DNA of 64,000 nucleotides from Cyclina sinensis (Eukaryota; Mollusca; Bivalvia; Venerida; Veneridae). Each line of letters opens with the position of its first letter. Within the stretch, counting starts at the first letter, position 1. The position numbers and the translations under genes were made by a program. This document shows positions 11,301-22,124 of the stretch, piece by piece. The stretch lies in assembly GCA_012932295.1 (NCBI GenBank), contig JAAONU010000001.1, forward strand, positions 58,315,693 through 58,379,692. Reading direction: 5' to 3'. The notes under the pieces were generated by a model. It did no database searches, had not been told where the DNA came from, and saw nothing but the letters and a program-made list of their open reading frames with translations.

Positions 11301-14300
11301 GTTTTTGAATGTCCAGCAGTGCATTGGACATTCAGCAGGACATTCGATTGAATGCATGTTTTTGAATGTCCAGCAGTGCATTGGACATTCAGCAGGACAT
11401 TCGATTGAATGCATGTTTTTGAATGTCCAGCAGTGCATTGGACATACAGCAGGACATTCGATTGAATCCATGTTTTTGAATGTCCAGCAGTGCATTGGAC
11501 ATACAGCAGGACATTCGATTGAATGCATGTTCTTGAATGTCCAGCAGTGCATTGGACATACAGCAGGACATTCGATTGAATCCATGTTTTTGAATGCCCA
11601 GCAGTGCATTGGACATACAGCAGGACATTCGATTGAATGCATGTTTTTGAATGTCCAGCAGTGCATTGGACATTCAGCAGGACATTCGATTGAATGCATG
11701 TTTTTGAATGTCCAGCAGTGCATTGGACATACAGCAGGACATTCGATTGAATCCATGTTTTTGAATGTCCAGCAGTGCATTGGACATACAGCAGGACATT
11801 CGATTGAATCCATGTTTTTGAATGCCCAGCAGTGCATTGGACATACAGCAGGACATTCGATTGAATGCATGTTTTTGAATGTCCAGCAGTGCATTGGACA
11901 TTCAGCAGGACATTCGATTGAATCCATGTTTTTGAATGTCCAGCAGTGCATTGGACATACAGCAGGACATTCGATTGAATGCATGTTTTTGAATGTCCAG
12001 CAGTGCATTGGACATACAGCAGGACATTCGATTGAATGCATGTTTTTGAATGTCCAGCAGTGCATTGGACATACAGCAGGACATTCGATTGAATGCATGT
12101 TCTTGAATGTCCAGCAGTGCATTGGACATACAGCAGGACATTCGATTGAATGCATGTTCTTGAATGTCCAGCAGTGCATTGGACATTCAGCAGGACATTC
12201 GATTGAATGCATGTTCTTGAATGTCCAGCAGTGCATTGGACATTCAGCAGGGCATTCGATTGAATGCATGTTTTTGAATGTCCAGCAGTGCATTCGACAT
12301 TGGGCAGGACATTCGATTTCATGCAAGATTTTGAATGTCCTGCAGTGCATTGGACATTCAGCAGGACATTCGATTTCATGCATGTTTTTGAAAGTCCCTC
12401 AGTGCATTGGACATTCAGCAGGACATTCGATTTCATGCATGTTTTTGAATGTCCAGCAGTGCATTCGACATTTGGCAGCACATTCGATTTCAAGTTCAAT
12501 GTGGCAATGAACAAAATAATATGTTAAATTTTTTGTGGTGTTTGTTCAGGTATTTTTGATTATACATGTAACCCAGCGCTGAAGTAGGATACTTGAAGCG
12601 ATATATTCAACGTAACGATGAGCAGCCAAAATTTGTGGAATAACTTGTGACACATATCTTTGAACAAAAGACTGTAGAAATATTTTTTTAAGAATGTATT
12701 AATAACATGAAACTTAGCTATTGAAAAAACACTGTATGAAATCACAACAACATTCCGTTGGTAGTTAAAATTAAAACATGTCACTGTGCACAAAAGATTG
12801 CATGGCTTGGGAACCATGTATCGAGGTCTTTCGATAACGTGGCCAGTTTACCTTTCAGGCCATCATACCAGTACTGTGTTTCCTTAAAAATAACAGTTGC
12901 ACAGTAGTGATCTTCTCTGTGGAATGTGAGTCCAGCCATTTTATACCCATGTCCATTTATGATCAATTGTCTGCTTTCTAATAGTTCACTTGTTTGAATC
13001 TTGCCATATAATCCGTGTTCGTATACTCGGACAACAATGACCGGAGTGGGCGATACAAATCGCGTAATATGCCGCTTGCCTTTGCACGTTTCATCGTCGT
13101 CACTGGAATCACTAAAACAGAAGTGGGAAGGAAATAAAGCGTGCATTCTGTATGTGCCTGGTGTGATTCTGTGTGTGTTCTTAAACTTGTCTGCTAGTTT
13201 TTAAAGACGTGCGCTTGAAAGGGACATTTATTATTTAAGACTGATTGTTGCATTTTATTGATAAAAGAGTATTTAAATACATACTGACGATCTGTAGAAA
13301 AATAACTTACAGATTAATATCAATAAAATTATAAAAACAACAAACAAACAAATTAACAAACAAACAAACAAACAACAACAAGAAATGTGTTTGTGACTGT
13401 GATCATAAATTACTAAATCCTAATTCTTAAGTTACACCTTTTTCTAATAAAATCATTGGAAATATAAATTCTTCATTTTTGGTAAAATGATTATAGAATG
13501 TTCTCGGCGAAATAAAATTGGTATTAAGACTGGTCACAAGAAACGCGTATGCTCATCATAATGTGACATTGGATTTAAATTGATTGTTGATACTTTACCA
13601 CTTTAGTATGAGCAATAAGACAAATACTTAAGGTCAGGATTACGCCTGCCGCATGGGGTTTCATCGTTCAGCCATTTATCTACCAAGTACTGCACAGAAT
13701 GGAACTGTTCTTCGATGCTGAAATAATATTTCGATGATAAATCACTGAATTAATATAGCAATCCATTCCATGTAAATAAATATGCGCAGATACATATGAT
13801 TATATTAGTTTTCCTAACCTGATAAAGCCGTGCAAATGTCACAGCGTTAGAAATATTTGCAACCAGTGGGAGGATCGAACCCTGAGCTAACCGGGCTGCA
13901 TTAATAAATCATGTTATATGGCTAGGCGGCATACAACCGCAGGAATTGGAAATTCGTATTCAATTATCAGAGGGTCTAAATACACAATTTCAAGCGTCGT
14001 TAAACAAGCAAGCAATGCGGTCCCCCATTAAATCTCTAAACCTGTCACAAACTCAGAAATATTTGCAACAAGTGGAGGACTGGAACCCTGGGCATCTTGT
14101 TTACCGGGCGAAAGCTCTCCCGACAAAGCTAAACGGGCTGAACTGTAATCATGTTATGCGATACGCCGTAACATGATTAAAGGAATTTCCTGGAATTTTG
14201 AAGAAATTTAAAACCAACTTGTTATAATAATAAAAGGTGTCTCACATCGAAACAAAAAAACTGGGCACCAAATCTTTAGATAAAAACAGAATAAGAAATA

Positions 14301-17300
14301 AATTTAATCATCGAATCAAGCATAGGTGCGCATCAAAGATTGATACATTGGATGCTTATAATTTATGCATTATTATTCAGGACATTATTTTGTTTAAAGA
14401 CAATTTGTATAAGTAATTTTGCAGTATTGCTAAAAGTACAGCTCTGAAATTGAGATTAAGTGTAAGAGTTTAAGAATCTATTCATCTAAAGGGACCTGAA
14501 TTGCCTCTCCAAAACAGAAAAATCATCTGTTGGATTACTTTTCACAGAAGTTATTTGAAATGCGTCTGTTTTGAAAACAATATGTTGTTTAAACAACTAC
14601 TTTATAAGATAAAATAGCTGTTGTTAAACATAAAATTCAAAAACAAAATCAGAAATGGGAATAGAGGGAAGTAACAATTGCTTGTTCAAATTTTGCATGA
14701 ACAAGTAGACGTACATTATTTATTTCAATTGACCAGATGATACTTTGAAGCAAGCACATTATTAACGAAGTTTTACTTTACATCTTACTATCTTTCCAAA
14801 TACTAGTAACCAACCTTTAAACCTTTGATCTCAAATTGTGACTATGCTCCTGAGAAAAGTTTACGATCAATTCACATGCACAATTTAATATAGTTAAAGA
14901 GAACAGTATGCAAAAGCAAAATTGTGCTTTGAAAACTCTCAGTAAGCTTCGTACAAATCGTGTGTAGGGACAGAAAAAAAACGGACGAACGGACAGAAGT
15001 TACGGGTGAATCCAGTAAACCCCATTACTTCGATCGCTGGAATAATGATAATTTGAAATGTTGAAGCCACCACAAAGAATTGTTGTAACTTACCCACACG
15101 TTATGCCTCCTTTTTGTTCTTTCGTATTTTCTACCGGACAGGGACAACCAGGCTGGTCACATGCGGAAACAATCCTTGATGTCATGCTTTGTGATATGTA
15201 TTTAAAGATGGAATCGTATTCATCACCATGTAGATCACTCACTTGTTCAATCTTGTGTTCTATAAAATTTGCCCATAACAGTTTGGCAGAACAAAAATCT
15301 TCTTCGTTCATCAATGTCAAGAACATGCATCAAATCGAATGTCCTGCTGAATGTCCAATGCACTGCTGGACATTCAAAAACATGCATCAAATCGAATGTC
15401 CTGCTGAATGTCCAATGCACTGCTGGACATTCAAAAACATGCATGAAATCGAATGTCCTGCTGAATGTCCAATGCACTGCTGGACATTCAAAAACATGCA
15501 TTCAATCGAATGTCCTGCTGAATGTCCAATGCACTGCTGGACATTCAAAAACATGCATGAAATCGAATGTCCTGCTGAATGTCCAATGCACTGCTGGACA
15601 TTCAAAAACATGCATGAAAACGAATGTCCTGCTGAATGTCGATTGTACTGCAGGATACGAAAAAACATGCATAAAATGGAATGTCCTGCCCAATGTCGAA
15701 TGCACTGCAGGACATTCAAAAACATGCATTCAATCGAATGTCCTGCTGAATGTCCAATGCACTGCTGGACATTCAAAAACATGCATCAAATCGAATGTCC
15801 TGCTGAATGTCCAATGCACTGCTGGACATTCAAAAACATGCATTCAATCGAATGTCCTGCTGAATGTCCAATGCACTGCTGGACATTCAAAAACATGCAT
15901 TCAATCGAATGTCCTGCTGAATGTCCAATGCACTGCTGGACATTCAAAAACATGCATTCAATCGAATGTCCTGCTGAATGTCCAATGCACTGCTGGACAT
16001 TCAAAAACATGCATGAAAACGAATGTCCTGCTGAATGTCGATTGTACTGCAGGATACGAAAAAACATGCATAAAATGGAATGTCCTGCCCAATGTCGAAT
16101 GCACTGCAGGACATTCAAAAACATGCATTCAATCGAATGTCCTGCTGAATGTCCAATGCACTGCTGGACATTCAAAAACATGCATCAAATCGAATGTCCT
16201 GCTGAATGTCCAATGCACTGCTGGACATTAAAAAACATGCATTCAATCGAATGTCCTACTGAATGTCCAATGCACTGCTGGACATTCAAAAACATGCATC
16301 AAATCGAATGTCCTGCTGAATGTCCAATGCACTGCTGGACATTCAAAAACATATATCAAATCGAATGTCCTGCCCAATGTCGAATGCACTGCAGGACATT
16401 CAAAAACATGCATCAAATCGAATGTCCTGCTGAATGTCCAATGCACTGCTGGACATTGAATGTCGAATGTCGAATGTTGATCCCACTGCCAACTTCACAG
16501 ACTTAGAAATATACCGTATATTTCTATTCTATTTCGATTCATTAACATATCGACATTGCTTAAGCTCTAAGAAAACATAAAATAAATTGTGTGACAGATC
16601 TTCATAAACACACACTCCTTGTTTTGTACGAGAATATGGTACCGTACACATTTTGTGTATGAAACATACACATTAATATCTTGTGGTTTATGCATGAGCA
16701 AGGCTAAAGATGGCAAATGCCAACATTAGGCTACATTTAACTGAAACAGAGACTGTGGCGAACCAAAGGGGTGGTTGAACAACTAGCCAGTCGCTTTGAG
16801 ATTTTGACAGTTTTAAGTGTCCATCCCGCTCTGATCACTAGAGCTTGATCCAGGTATCGATATTATGATGAGGACAGACAAAGAGCTACATCAAGAGCTG
16901 ACGATCGGTTATTTCGGGCAGTTTTGTAATGACCTATAGATAGCAATTTCAGCCGAGAACCATACAGGAGTTAGATGCCATGGTTGTCCAAGAATGAAAA
17001 AGAGTGACTCAAAGGACTGTCAGATACCAGATATTGAACCAAGAAAAATAGATTGTCTTGTTGTCTTATGATTAAAAATAGAAAACGACCCCAGGTTGAT
17101 CAAATCTGTGTTGTTGTTTTTAACAATAACTTGTATATGTTTCTCATGATACCCAGTTGCTGTCCGGTGTACCTTTTACAATTAAATAATACGATTTACG
17201 ATCAGATACCATTTTAAAACTTTCTATTTCAGGACAAACTACCTGCTGATTGGCCAGTGGAGGTCATCCTGACAGGTGGGCAGCCACTGACAAAAAGTGT

Positions 17301-17985
17301 TGCATCCAGTGTAGGAAAAGTATGCAAATCTCTTTGCTGTGGTTATGGCGCAACAGAATTTATTATCATGACATCTATGCTTGTAGATGACCCAAACAAC
17401 TTTGAAGAGTTTTCTAGTGGTAGCGTCGTACAGGGGCCCGGACTTGAAGTGAAAATTGTCGATGAAGAAGAAAAAATTGTCCCCGTGAATTGCCGCGGAG
17501 AAATCTACCTTCGAAGTCCTGGCATGTTTAAGGGTTATTTTAATGATACTGAAAAAACTGCCAAGGCAAAATCGGAGGATGGTTGGTACAAGACGGACGA
17601 CATGGCAAAAATGAATGCAGAAGGAATGTTCTTCATCGATGGTAGGAAATCTAACATGATCATTTCCGGTGGCATTAACGTGATACCGGAAGTAATGGAG
17701 CGCGTGCTGCGTTCCTGTCCTGGTGTTGAATTTGTTGTCGTTGTGCCCATTCCAGATGACGTAAGTTATCAGCTCCTTTGTGCATGTGTAATACCAAAGC
17801 CAAAAAGTGGTTTGACAGTGGAACAACTTAAGCATTTTTGTAAAGAAATATACACCGATCAACAGGGACTTTTTACCGTGCTCCCAAATTTTTTCTTGCT
17901 CTTAGACAAATTTCCAGAGACAAGCACTGGCAAAACTTCAAGGCTGGAGTTAGCAAAATATGCTACAGAAATCATAAAGGGTTGA
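8385..17985 (+). CDS. Acyl-CoA synthetase (AMP-binding enzyme), ACSF2-like, copy A
   Basis: Two exons, 8385-9428 and 17233-17985, join in phase to give 598 codons before the TGA, close to the roughly 615 residues usual for ACSF2. The enzyme family activates a carboxylic acid with ATP to an acyl-AMP and transfers it to CoA. The P-loop region near residue 248 reads TSGSTSVAKLVTHTH, where the family norm is TSG[ST]TGxPKGxxHTH, so a Gly, a Pro and a Gly are replaced. The A5 motif GYGATE is normal, the A7 motif is WYKTDDMAKMN with a GR hinge (FFIDGRKSNMIISGG), and the A10 motif STGKTSR near the C-terminus keeps the catalytic Lys. The ATG at 8385 is chosen because copy B has an ATG at the same place after a good acceptor-like TTGCACAG. 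There is no obvious mitochondrial transit peptide, and substrate is unknown. The 7.8 kb intron contains a foldback element that the copy-B intron lacks. ACSF2 is the closest family by memory; another AMP-ligase subfamily is possible. Confidence 0.8.
9588..9665 (+). pseudogene. Relic or alternative terminal exon in the ACSF2-like intron
   Basis: After a good acceptor (TTTTTACTTGCAG), an in-phase frame reads QLPSDMRCCNVLFDM and stops after 25 codons. It resembles the start of the true second exon (KLPADWPVEVILTGG), as if that exon had once been duplicated. Copy B keeps the acceptor and most of the sequence. Splicing to it would remove the C-terminal half of the enzyme. Confidence 0.4.
9763..12490. 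repeat. 57-bp satellite, left foldback arm (about 48 units)
   Basis: The units have a 57-bp period. Each contains an inverted pair, GAATGTCC and GGACATTC, around an 11-base spacer, followed by AGGACATTCGATT and ATGCATG. Variants alternate TTGAATGCAT / TTTGATGCAT / TTTTCATGCA and TTCAGC / TACAGC / TGGGC; blocks of identical variants show local homogenisation. Edge units are the most divergent. The period of 19 codons lacks stops in several frames on both strands, giving ORFs of hundreds of codons that are not taken as genes. Confidence 0.95.
12781..15326 (-). CDS. Ubiquitin-specific-protease-like C-terminal fragment carried in the foldback loop
   Basis: Three minus-strand exons join in phase: 15094 up to about 15326 (donor GTAAGTT), 13628-13717 (acceptor ATTTCAG), and 12781-13111 (acceptor TTCTGTTTTAG), ending in TGA. 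The first exon has a Cys-rich knuckle (CDQPGCPCP), the second reads SVQYLVDKWLND, and the third begins with an acidic run and continues TPVIVVRVYEHG, then GYKMAGLTFHREDHYCATV and YWYDGLKG. This order (finger, hydrophobic strand, GHxxHY-like His box, YxYD Asp box) is that of the C-terminal half of C19/USP-type cysteine proteases. The N-terminal Cys box is missing. An in-frame stop lies in the satellite arm just upstream, so translation would start at the Met at 15326 or 15311, giving roughly 215 residues. It is a captured host gene fragment or the remnant of a transposon's own protease; a deubiquitinase role is inference. Confidence 0.55.
13201..15057. repeat. Introns of the loop gene with SINE relics
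   Basis: Apart from the 90-nt exon at 13628-13717, this part of the loop is non-coding. Two related tRNA-like pieces are seen at about 13,850-13,910 and 14,030-14,140; read on the minus strand the second has TAGCTTTGTCGGGAGAGC and GGGTTCCAGTCC as A and B boxes. A (CAAA)n-like run occurs near 13,340-13,380. Confidence 0.5.
15325..16460. repeat. 57-bp satellite, right foldback arm (about 20 units, inverted relative to left arm)
   Basis: This is the same monomer as the left arm but reverse-complemented. A divergent pair of units (with GATTGTACTGCAGGATACG, then GCCCAATGTCGAATGCACTG) occurs twice, about 400 bp apart, so a block of seven units was duplicated within the arm. A 482-codon frame runs from unique loop sequence into the arm, but it merely crosses the border. 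Confidence 0.95.
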
Positions 17986-18046
17986 TTTGTTCCTATGACA
18001 TCTGTATAAGAATACTGCACTAACTGGTTTGATCTGGCACCTTCTA

Positions 18047-18052
18047 AATAAA
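18047..18052 (+). terminator. Polyadenylation signal, ACSF2-like copy A
   Basis: AATAAA lies about 60 nt after the TGA and is conserved at the matching place in copy B. Confidence 0.6.
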
Positions 18053-19649
18053 CAATGCTATTGAAGATACAATGCAGACTAAACTTTCGGGGGGAAACTT
18101 TATAAAAGTTATCAATTTATATCGTATTCCAAAATATAGTATCAAACATTTTGCTATGAAATGGCTGGAAGACTTGCGGCCATATTTCTCCAGTATCATT
18201 GAAATATCATGTGAGCTACTTCTACTCTATATCAAACGAAAAGTGTAATAATAATTGGAAAGTATAAACATATTGTAGTCAAGAATACCATATACAGTAT
18301 TGATATGTGTTAGATACTATTGAATGTTTGTAAATATTTACCCTTATTAAACAGATTGTAAAATATGTAATATATTATGCCTTCTGAACCAAGTGAAAGC
18401 ATTTCTTGAGTTTATTGAAAAACATCTGTTACCTGTTTTGCTGAGGGTATATATTTTACTAGGAAAGAGTTTCAAAGAAGCCTTAAAAGTGTTCTGCTCA
18501 GTCCTAAATACTGTATCAAGATTACTGTAATAAAACATTTAAGGATATATATATTGCTTGCATTGCTTGAATTTATTCAATTATTTTCATATGTATTAAC
18601 TCTTGGTTTGATAAAATGAAAATAGTTACAACTGCCTTGGGTTTTTCTGATTTTCTGTTACTAATTTCAACAAACCTACGTAATTCCCCTGCATTCCAGC
18701 GTTGCCTCCATTACATTCACCGAAAACCAATGGAAAGTGCTTATGACAAAATAAACTTGTATCAATCTCACATATAATACATTAGATCTATGTTTCGTTA
18801 TAGTTGTAAAAAGAGTTGTTACATTAAACTACCAAAGACTTTGCTAAATCGGGTGGGGTTTCTTTTATCTGAATGCAAGTGAAATAAATTTGAAATACAT
18901 CATTAAATATTAATGGTAATTAAACGTCTGAAATCTAGCATATCATGCCACCCGCCATCCCCCCCCCCCCCTTACCTTTTTACAAGGTCCTTGTTGTTTT
19001 CACACTGATAAATGTCTTGTGGCAGACACACATCGTGACTAGCACAAACACACGCTTACGCACATGCAAAGTAGTTGAGTCATTAGTTTTTTTAATAAGA
19101 TGGAAGAAACTATACAAATGCATTTTTTAAAATATTTTAATATCAACTCATTCATAAAATACATTCATAAACACTTATATACAACAAATAAAATATAAAA
19201 AAACAACTTTTTCAACATGTATGAAGCAAATTAAAAGTATATTTTATTTTTACAGTCACTTTATCACTTCTAATGAACCAGGATTTTTATCTTTAAAAAG
19301 GCCTGAATACTATGAGCACAGTTTAATTTCTTGCCTGAATGTATCAATGAACTCAGTCAAATTTCTATAATGGCATTTACTTTAAAAGGGCGATTATTTT
19401 TTCAATTAAAGTATTTACTATAATCATTTCCAGCATTTTGTCAAGACAACTCAATTTTCATCAAAATCTTTGGTCATGCAAACTTATTTTAAAAGAAAAA
19501 GCACCAAATTAAACTATAGTACATGTCCTAGGTTACATATCACAGTTGATTTTTACAAAGTTTGAAATTCATCAAAATCATGAATTTCAAACGAGGCTTT
19601 TGTTGTTGAGTTTAAAGGTAATAAAAAGAACTGTCACTGTAAGATTACA

Positions 19650-19866
19650 TTGCCCCTGAAGTGGTGCTTTGACCTTATAGCTGAGGACCAGTCATTCAGG
19701 GATCAAGGTCAAATAAATATAGGTCAATGGGAAGATTTTGTTCAAATTTTTGTCCACTTACTATTAAGGAAGTTCTTCTTCTTCTTCCAATACTGTATAT
19801 AACCCTCTCTGTTGCGGACAGACGGATGGACAGTTCAAAAACTATATGCCTCCCTTTGGGGGCATA
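19650..19866. repeat. Short-TIR dispersed repeat (TGCCCC...GGGGGCATAA type), copy A
   Basis: It begins TTGCCCCTGAAGTGG, ends CCCTTTGGGGGCATAAAA, and carries a GACAGACGGATGGACAG stretch just before the end. These are hallmarks of a bivalve repeat class also present at 49.0, 54.3 and 59.3 kb. The copy at 36,811-37,040 is its duplication partner. Confidence 0.6.
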
Positions 19867-20519
19867 AAAAGAAACCTACGTATATTTATAACAAAATCTA
19901 CAGAGTTCTGAATGCTTTACAACATCTACAACTTTCTGAAAATCTATCTTCCACTATGTCATTTACCAATTAAATGTTTATCATATCTGTGGTCCGATTA
20001 AAATAAGAAATAAGTTAAAACTGGTACATTTTACTTTTAAATATATACAGACCAACATCTTTCATTCATAATTACATAAGACTACAGAGTTAGATTAACT
20101 AAACATCCACTTGAAATATAAACATAGTTTAGACAGTGTCAGCTTACAAACTAACAGCATTTCAATTTGGTACTAGCATTGTATCATATTAAAATCAAAT
20201 GAAAGAACATTGTATGTACAGTGCCTAGAAAAATATTGAAGCTGAAGTGCCTGCCTTCAGACTGAAACTAATGTCAGCAAATGTCTGAATAATCAAAGAA
20301 ACAACATCTAGAGCAAAGAAATGCTCTCATAACTAAAAAAACAAACTATTTCATTTTCAATGTCTGTATTCATTTCTTTGTTCTTAAAAGCCAAACAATT
20401 CTTTCACAAGGTATACATGTATTATAACTGTTAATCATACAAAAAAGTTTAATTTTGACAAACAGATACTAACTGAATTACAGACTTCAAGACTTTGTTG
20501 GGCAAGATTTAAAACAATC

Positions 20520-20640
20520 TTTAAAACTTGTTTTAACTTTTGTTGGGCTGGATAAATCATATACCCAGGAATGGACTCAAACCTACTACCCCTTGCTGAC
20601 AAGTCAAATGCTCTAGAATTACCAAAGCAAGCAATAATAC
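20520..20640 (-). repeat. tRNA-derived SINE relic, copy A
   Basis: The minus strand shows TGGTAATTCTAGAGCATTTG and, 30 bases on, a B-box-like GGTTTGAGTCCATTCC. It is shared with 37,685-37,795, so it predates the duplication. Confidence 0.5.
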
Positions 20641-21036
20641 AGAAGTAACTATAATCCAATCATTATTCCTGTGACTTTACTTGCATTGCAGCTCGGTAAT
20701 ACTTGCGTACATTACTTTCTTTAGACCTTGATTCTACAACACTGATTCAATTGTGCAGTGGGTTTCAGTATATAACCGACAGAAATGGAAAAGCTCCCAA
20801 CAAAAATTGGAAAATAAGGCTGTACTATTGAGGTGTTTACATGTATGAGAAAATCCTTCATATATGTGTAAGCTTTGGACATTGTGAACACTGTATAGAG
20901 ATACAATAATTTCTTTTATTTATAAAACAGATCTTTTTAACTAATATTTGTTCTGTAGTATTTGATCAAAATAATCCTGTTTAAAATTCTGTCCATAGAC
21001 TGCTTGAAATTTTCCGCAACAAGCGTACACTATCAT

Positions 21037-22124
21037 CAGACATGGGGTCGATTACTTCTAAATGTAATCGATTAAATTACTATTACATCAATAAAATTTA
21101 GAATACTGATTACGATTACATTACTCTATTTTTTAAACTGTAACCGAATAAATTACAATTACTCTGAAAATGTAGTCGATTACAATTACGATTACTTTTC
21201 ATTGTGTTCATAGCTGTAATCAGATAAAAGATCCAAATAGCACTGACATTTTTATTTACACAAAAACATGAACACAGGTGCAGCACACAATTTGCAAAAT
21301 GTTACAAAGTAACCAGGATGACTGACATGTGTCTTCTACTAAATTTAAATGTGTGAGTTACATTTTATCATAATTAATTTTTCAAATGTATTGCATTTTG
21401 CTTTTGTAATTCCCTTAGCATCTGTTGGTATATCAAAAAATTTAGAAGCCATAACACTTGATTTCTGTGCAGTTAGAATTGCAATAACCACAATATGTGC
21501 TATATAAAACAGAAAATCATGAACTGGTTTTACACTTTTGTTGAGTGATTATACCAATTATCTTCGGTAAGGGGACAGCAAACTAGGTGTTATTGTACAA
21601 TATCAGTTATTGATTTCACAAATACTTGTTTAAGCCTCAGGCAGAATATAAAAGTTGTTTGTTACTGATAACAAAAGGTGAAAATATTTATGGGATATAA
21701 TTAAATCATAACTTAGTCTGAAGGATTGTTTTTAGTCAAACAGTAAAATTAAATAACTCAGTTATAAATGAAACTTAAGAAAAGTAAAACTTTTCAATTA
21801 AATAAATTTCACCTTTAATTGAATCTGTCCAAAGTAAAACTAGTTTAACATATTACACCCAGTGCACTTTGCAGTACTTTTTAATATGAAATATCGTATT
21901 TGCACAAGTATATAATACAGCAGTTCCATAAATAAAGTCTTTTTCTATGCCAAAGTAATCAATTTGTAATCGACGATTACACCACTTTTCATGCAGGTAA
22001 TGATTACAATTACGATTAAATGTAATCGACTTTTAAAAAGTAATCGAATACATTCGATTACATGGACAAATTGTAATTAAATGCAATCGATTACGATTAC
22101 ATGATTACGATTACCCCATGTCTG
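21037..22124. mobile_element. Non-autonomous hAT-type element (1,088 bp)
   Basis: The ends are CAGACATGGGGTCGATTAC and, reverse-complemented, CAGACATGGGGTAATCG. The flanks repeat ACTATCAT exactly (21029-21036 and 22125-22132), an 8-bp target duplication as made by hAT transposases. Subterminal regions are rich in GTAATCGATTACG motifs in both orientations, typical of transposase binding arrays. The second unit has the uninterrupted site near 38,183. The element sits in the last exon of the SLC26 fragment. Confidence 0.9.

Larger units (their letters stand above)
9723..16504. mobile_element. Foldback DNA transposon, copy 1 (6.8 kb, satellite arms plus gene-bearing loop)
   Basis: The left terminus AAGTCTGTGAAGTTAGCAGT and the right terminus, reverse-complemented to AAGTCTGTGAAGTTGGCAGT, are inverted repeats that continue through GGGATCAACATTCGACATTC into two arms of a 57-bp tandem repeat in opposite orientation. 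The flanks repeat AGAAATATA at 9715-9723 and 16505-16513, an 8- or 9-bp target-site duplication (the terminal A is ambiguous). The loop, about 12,490-15,325, contains a spliced protease-like gene fragment. The design matches Drosophila foldback (FB) elements, whose arms are short tandem repeats and which make 9-bp target duplications like Mutator-type elements. No transposase was recognised, so this copy is probably non-autonomous. Confidence 0.85.
17986..21028. other. Duplicated non-coding stretch between ACSF2-like and SLC26 fragment, copy A
   Basis: It aligns with 34,180-38,160 of the second unit with many small differences. It contains a C-run (18,960-18,971), the repeat at 19,650-19,866 and a SINE relic at 20,520-20,640. 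No exon was recognised; the frames on both strands are short and not shared with copy B. Confidence 0.6.

Noticed and set aside
9763..12490. CRISPR-like array
   Set aside because: The repeat is continuous with no unique spacers, the genome is eukaryotic, and the array is bounded by transposon termini.
15058..16506. A 482-codon Cys-rich plus-strand gene with a unique N-terminus
   Set aside because: The first 90 codons are the antisense of the spliced protease-like exon and the rest is satellite open in several frames; the end lies in the transposon terminus.
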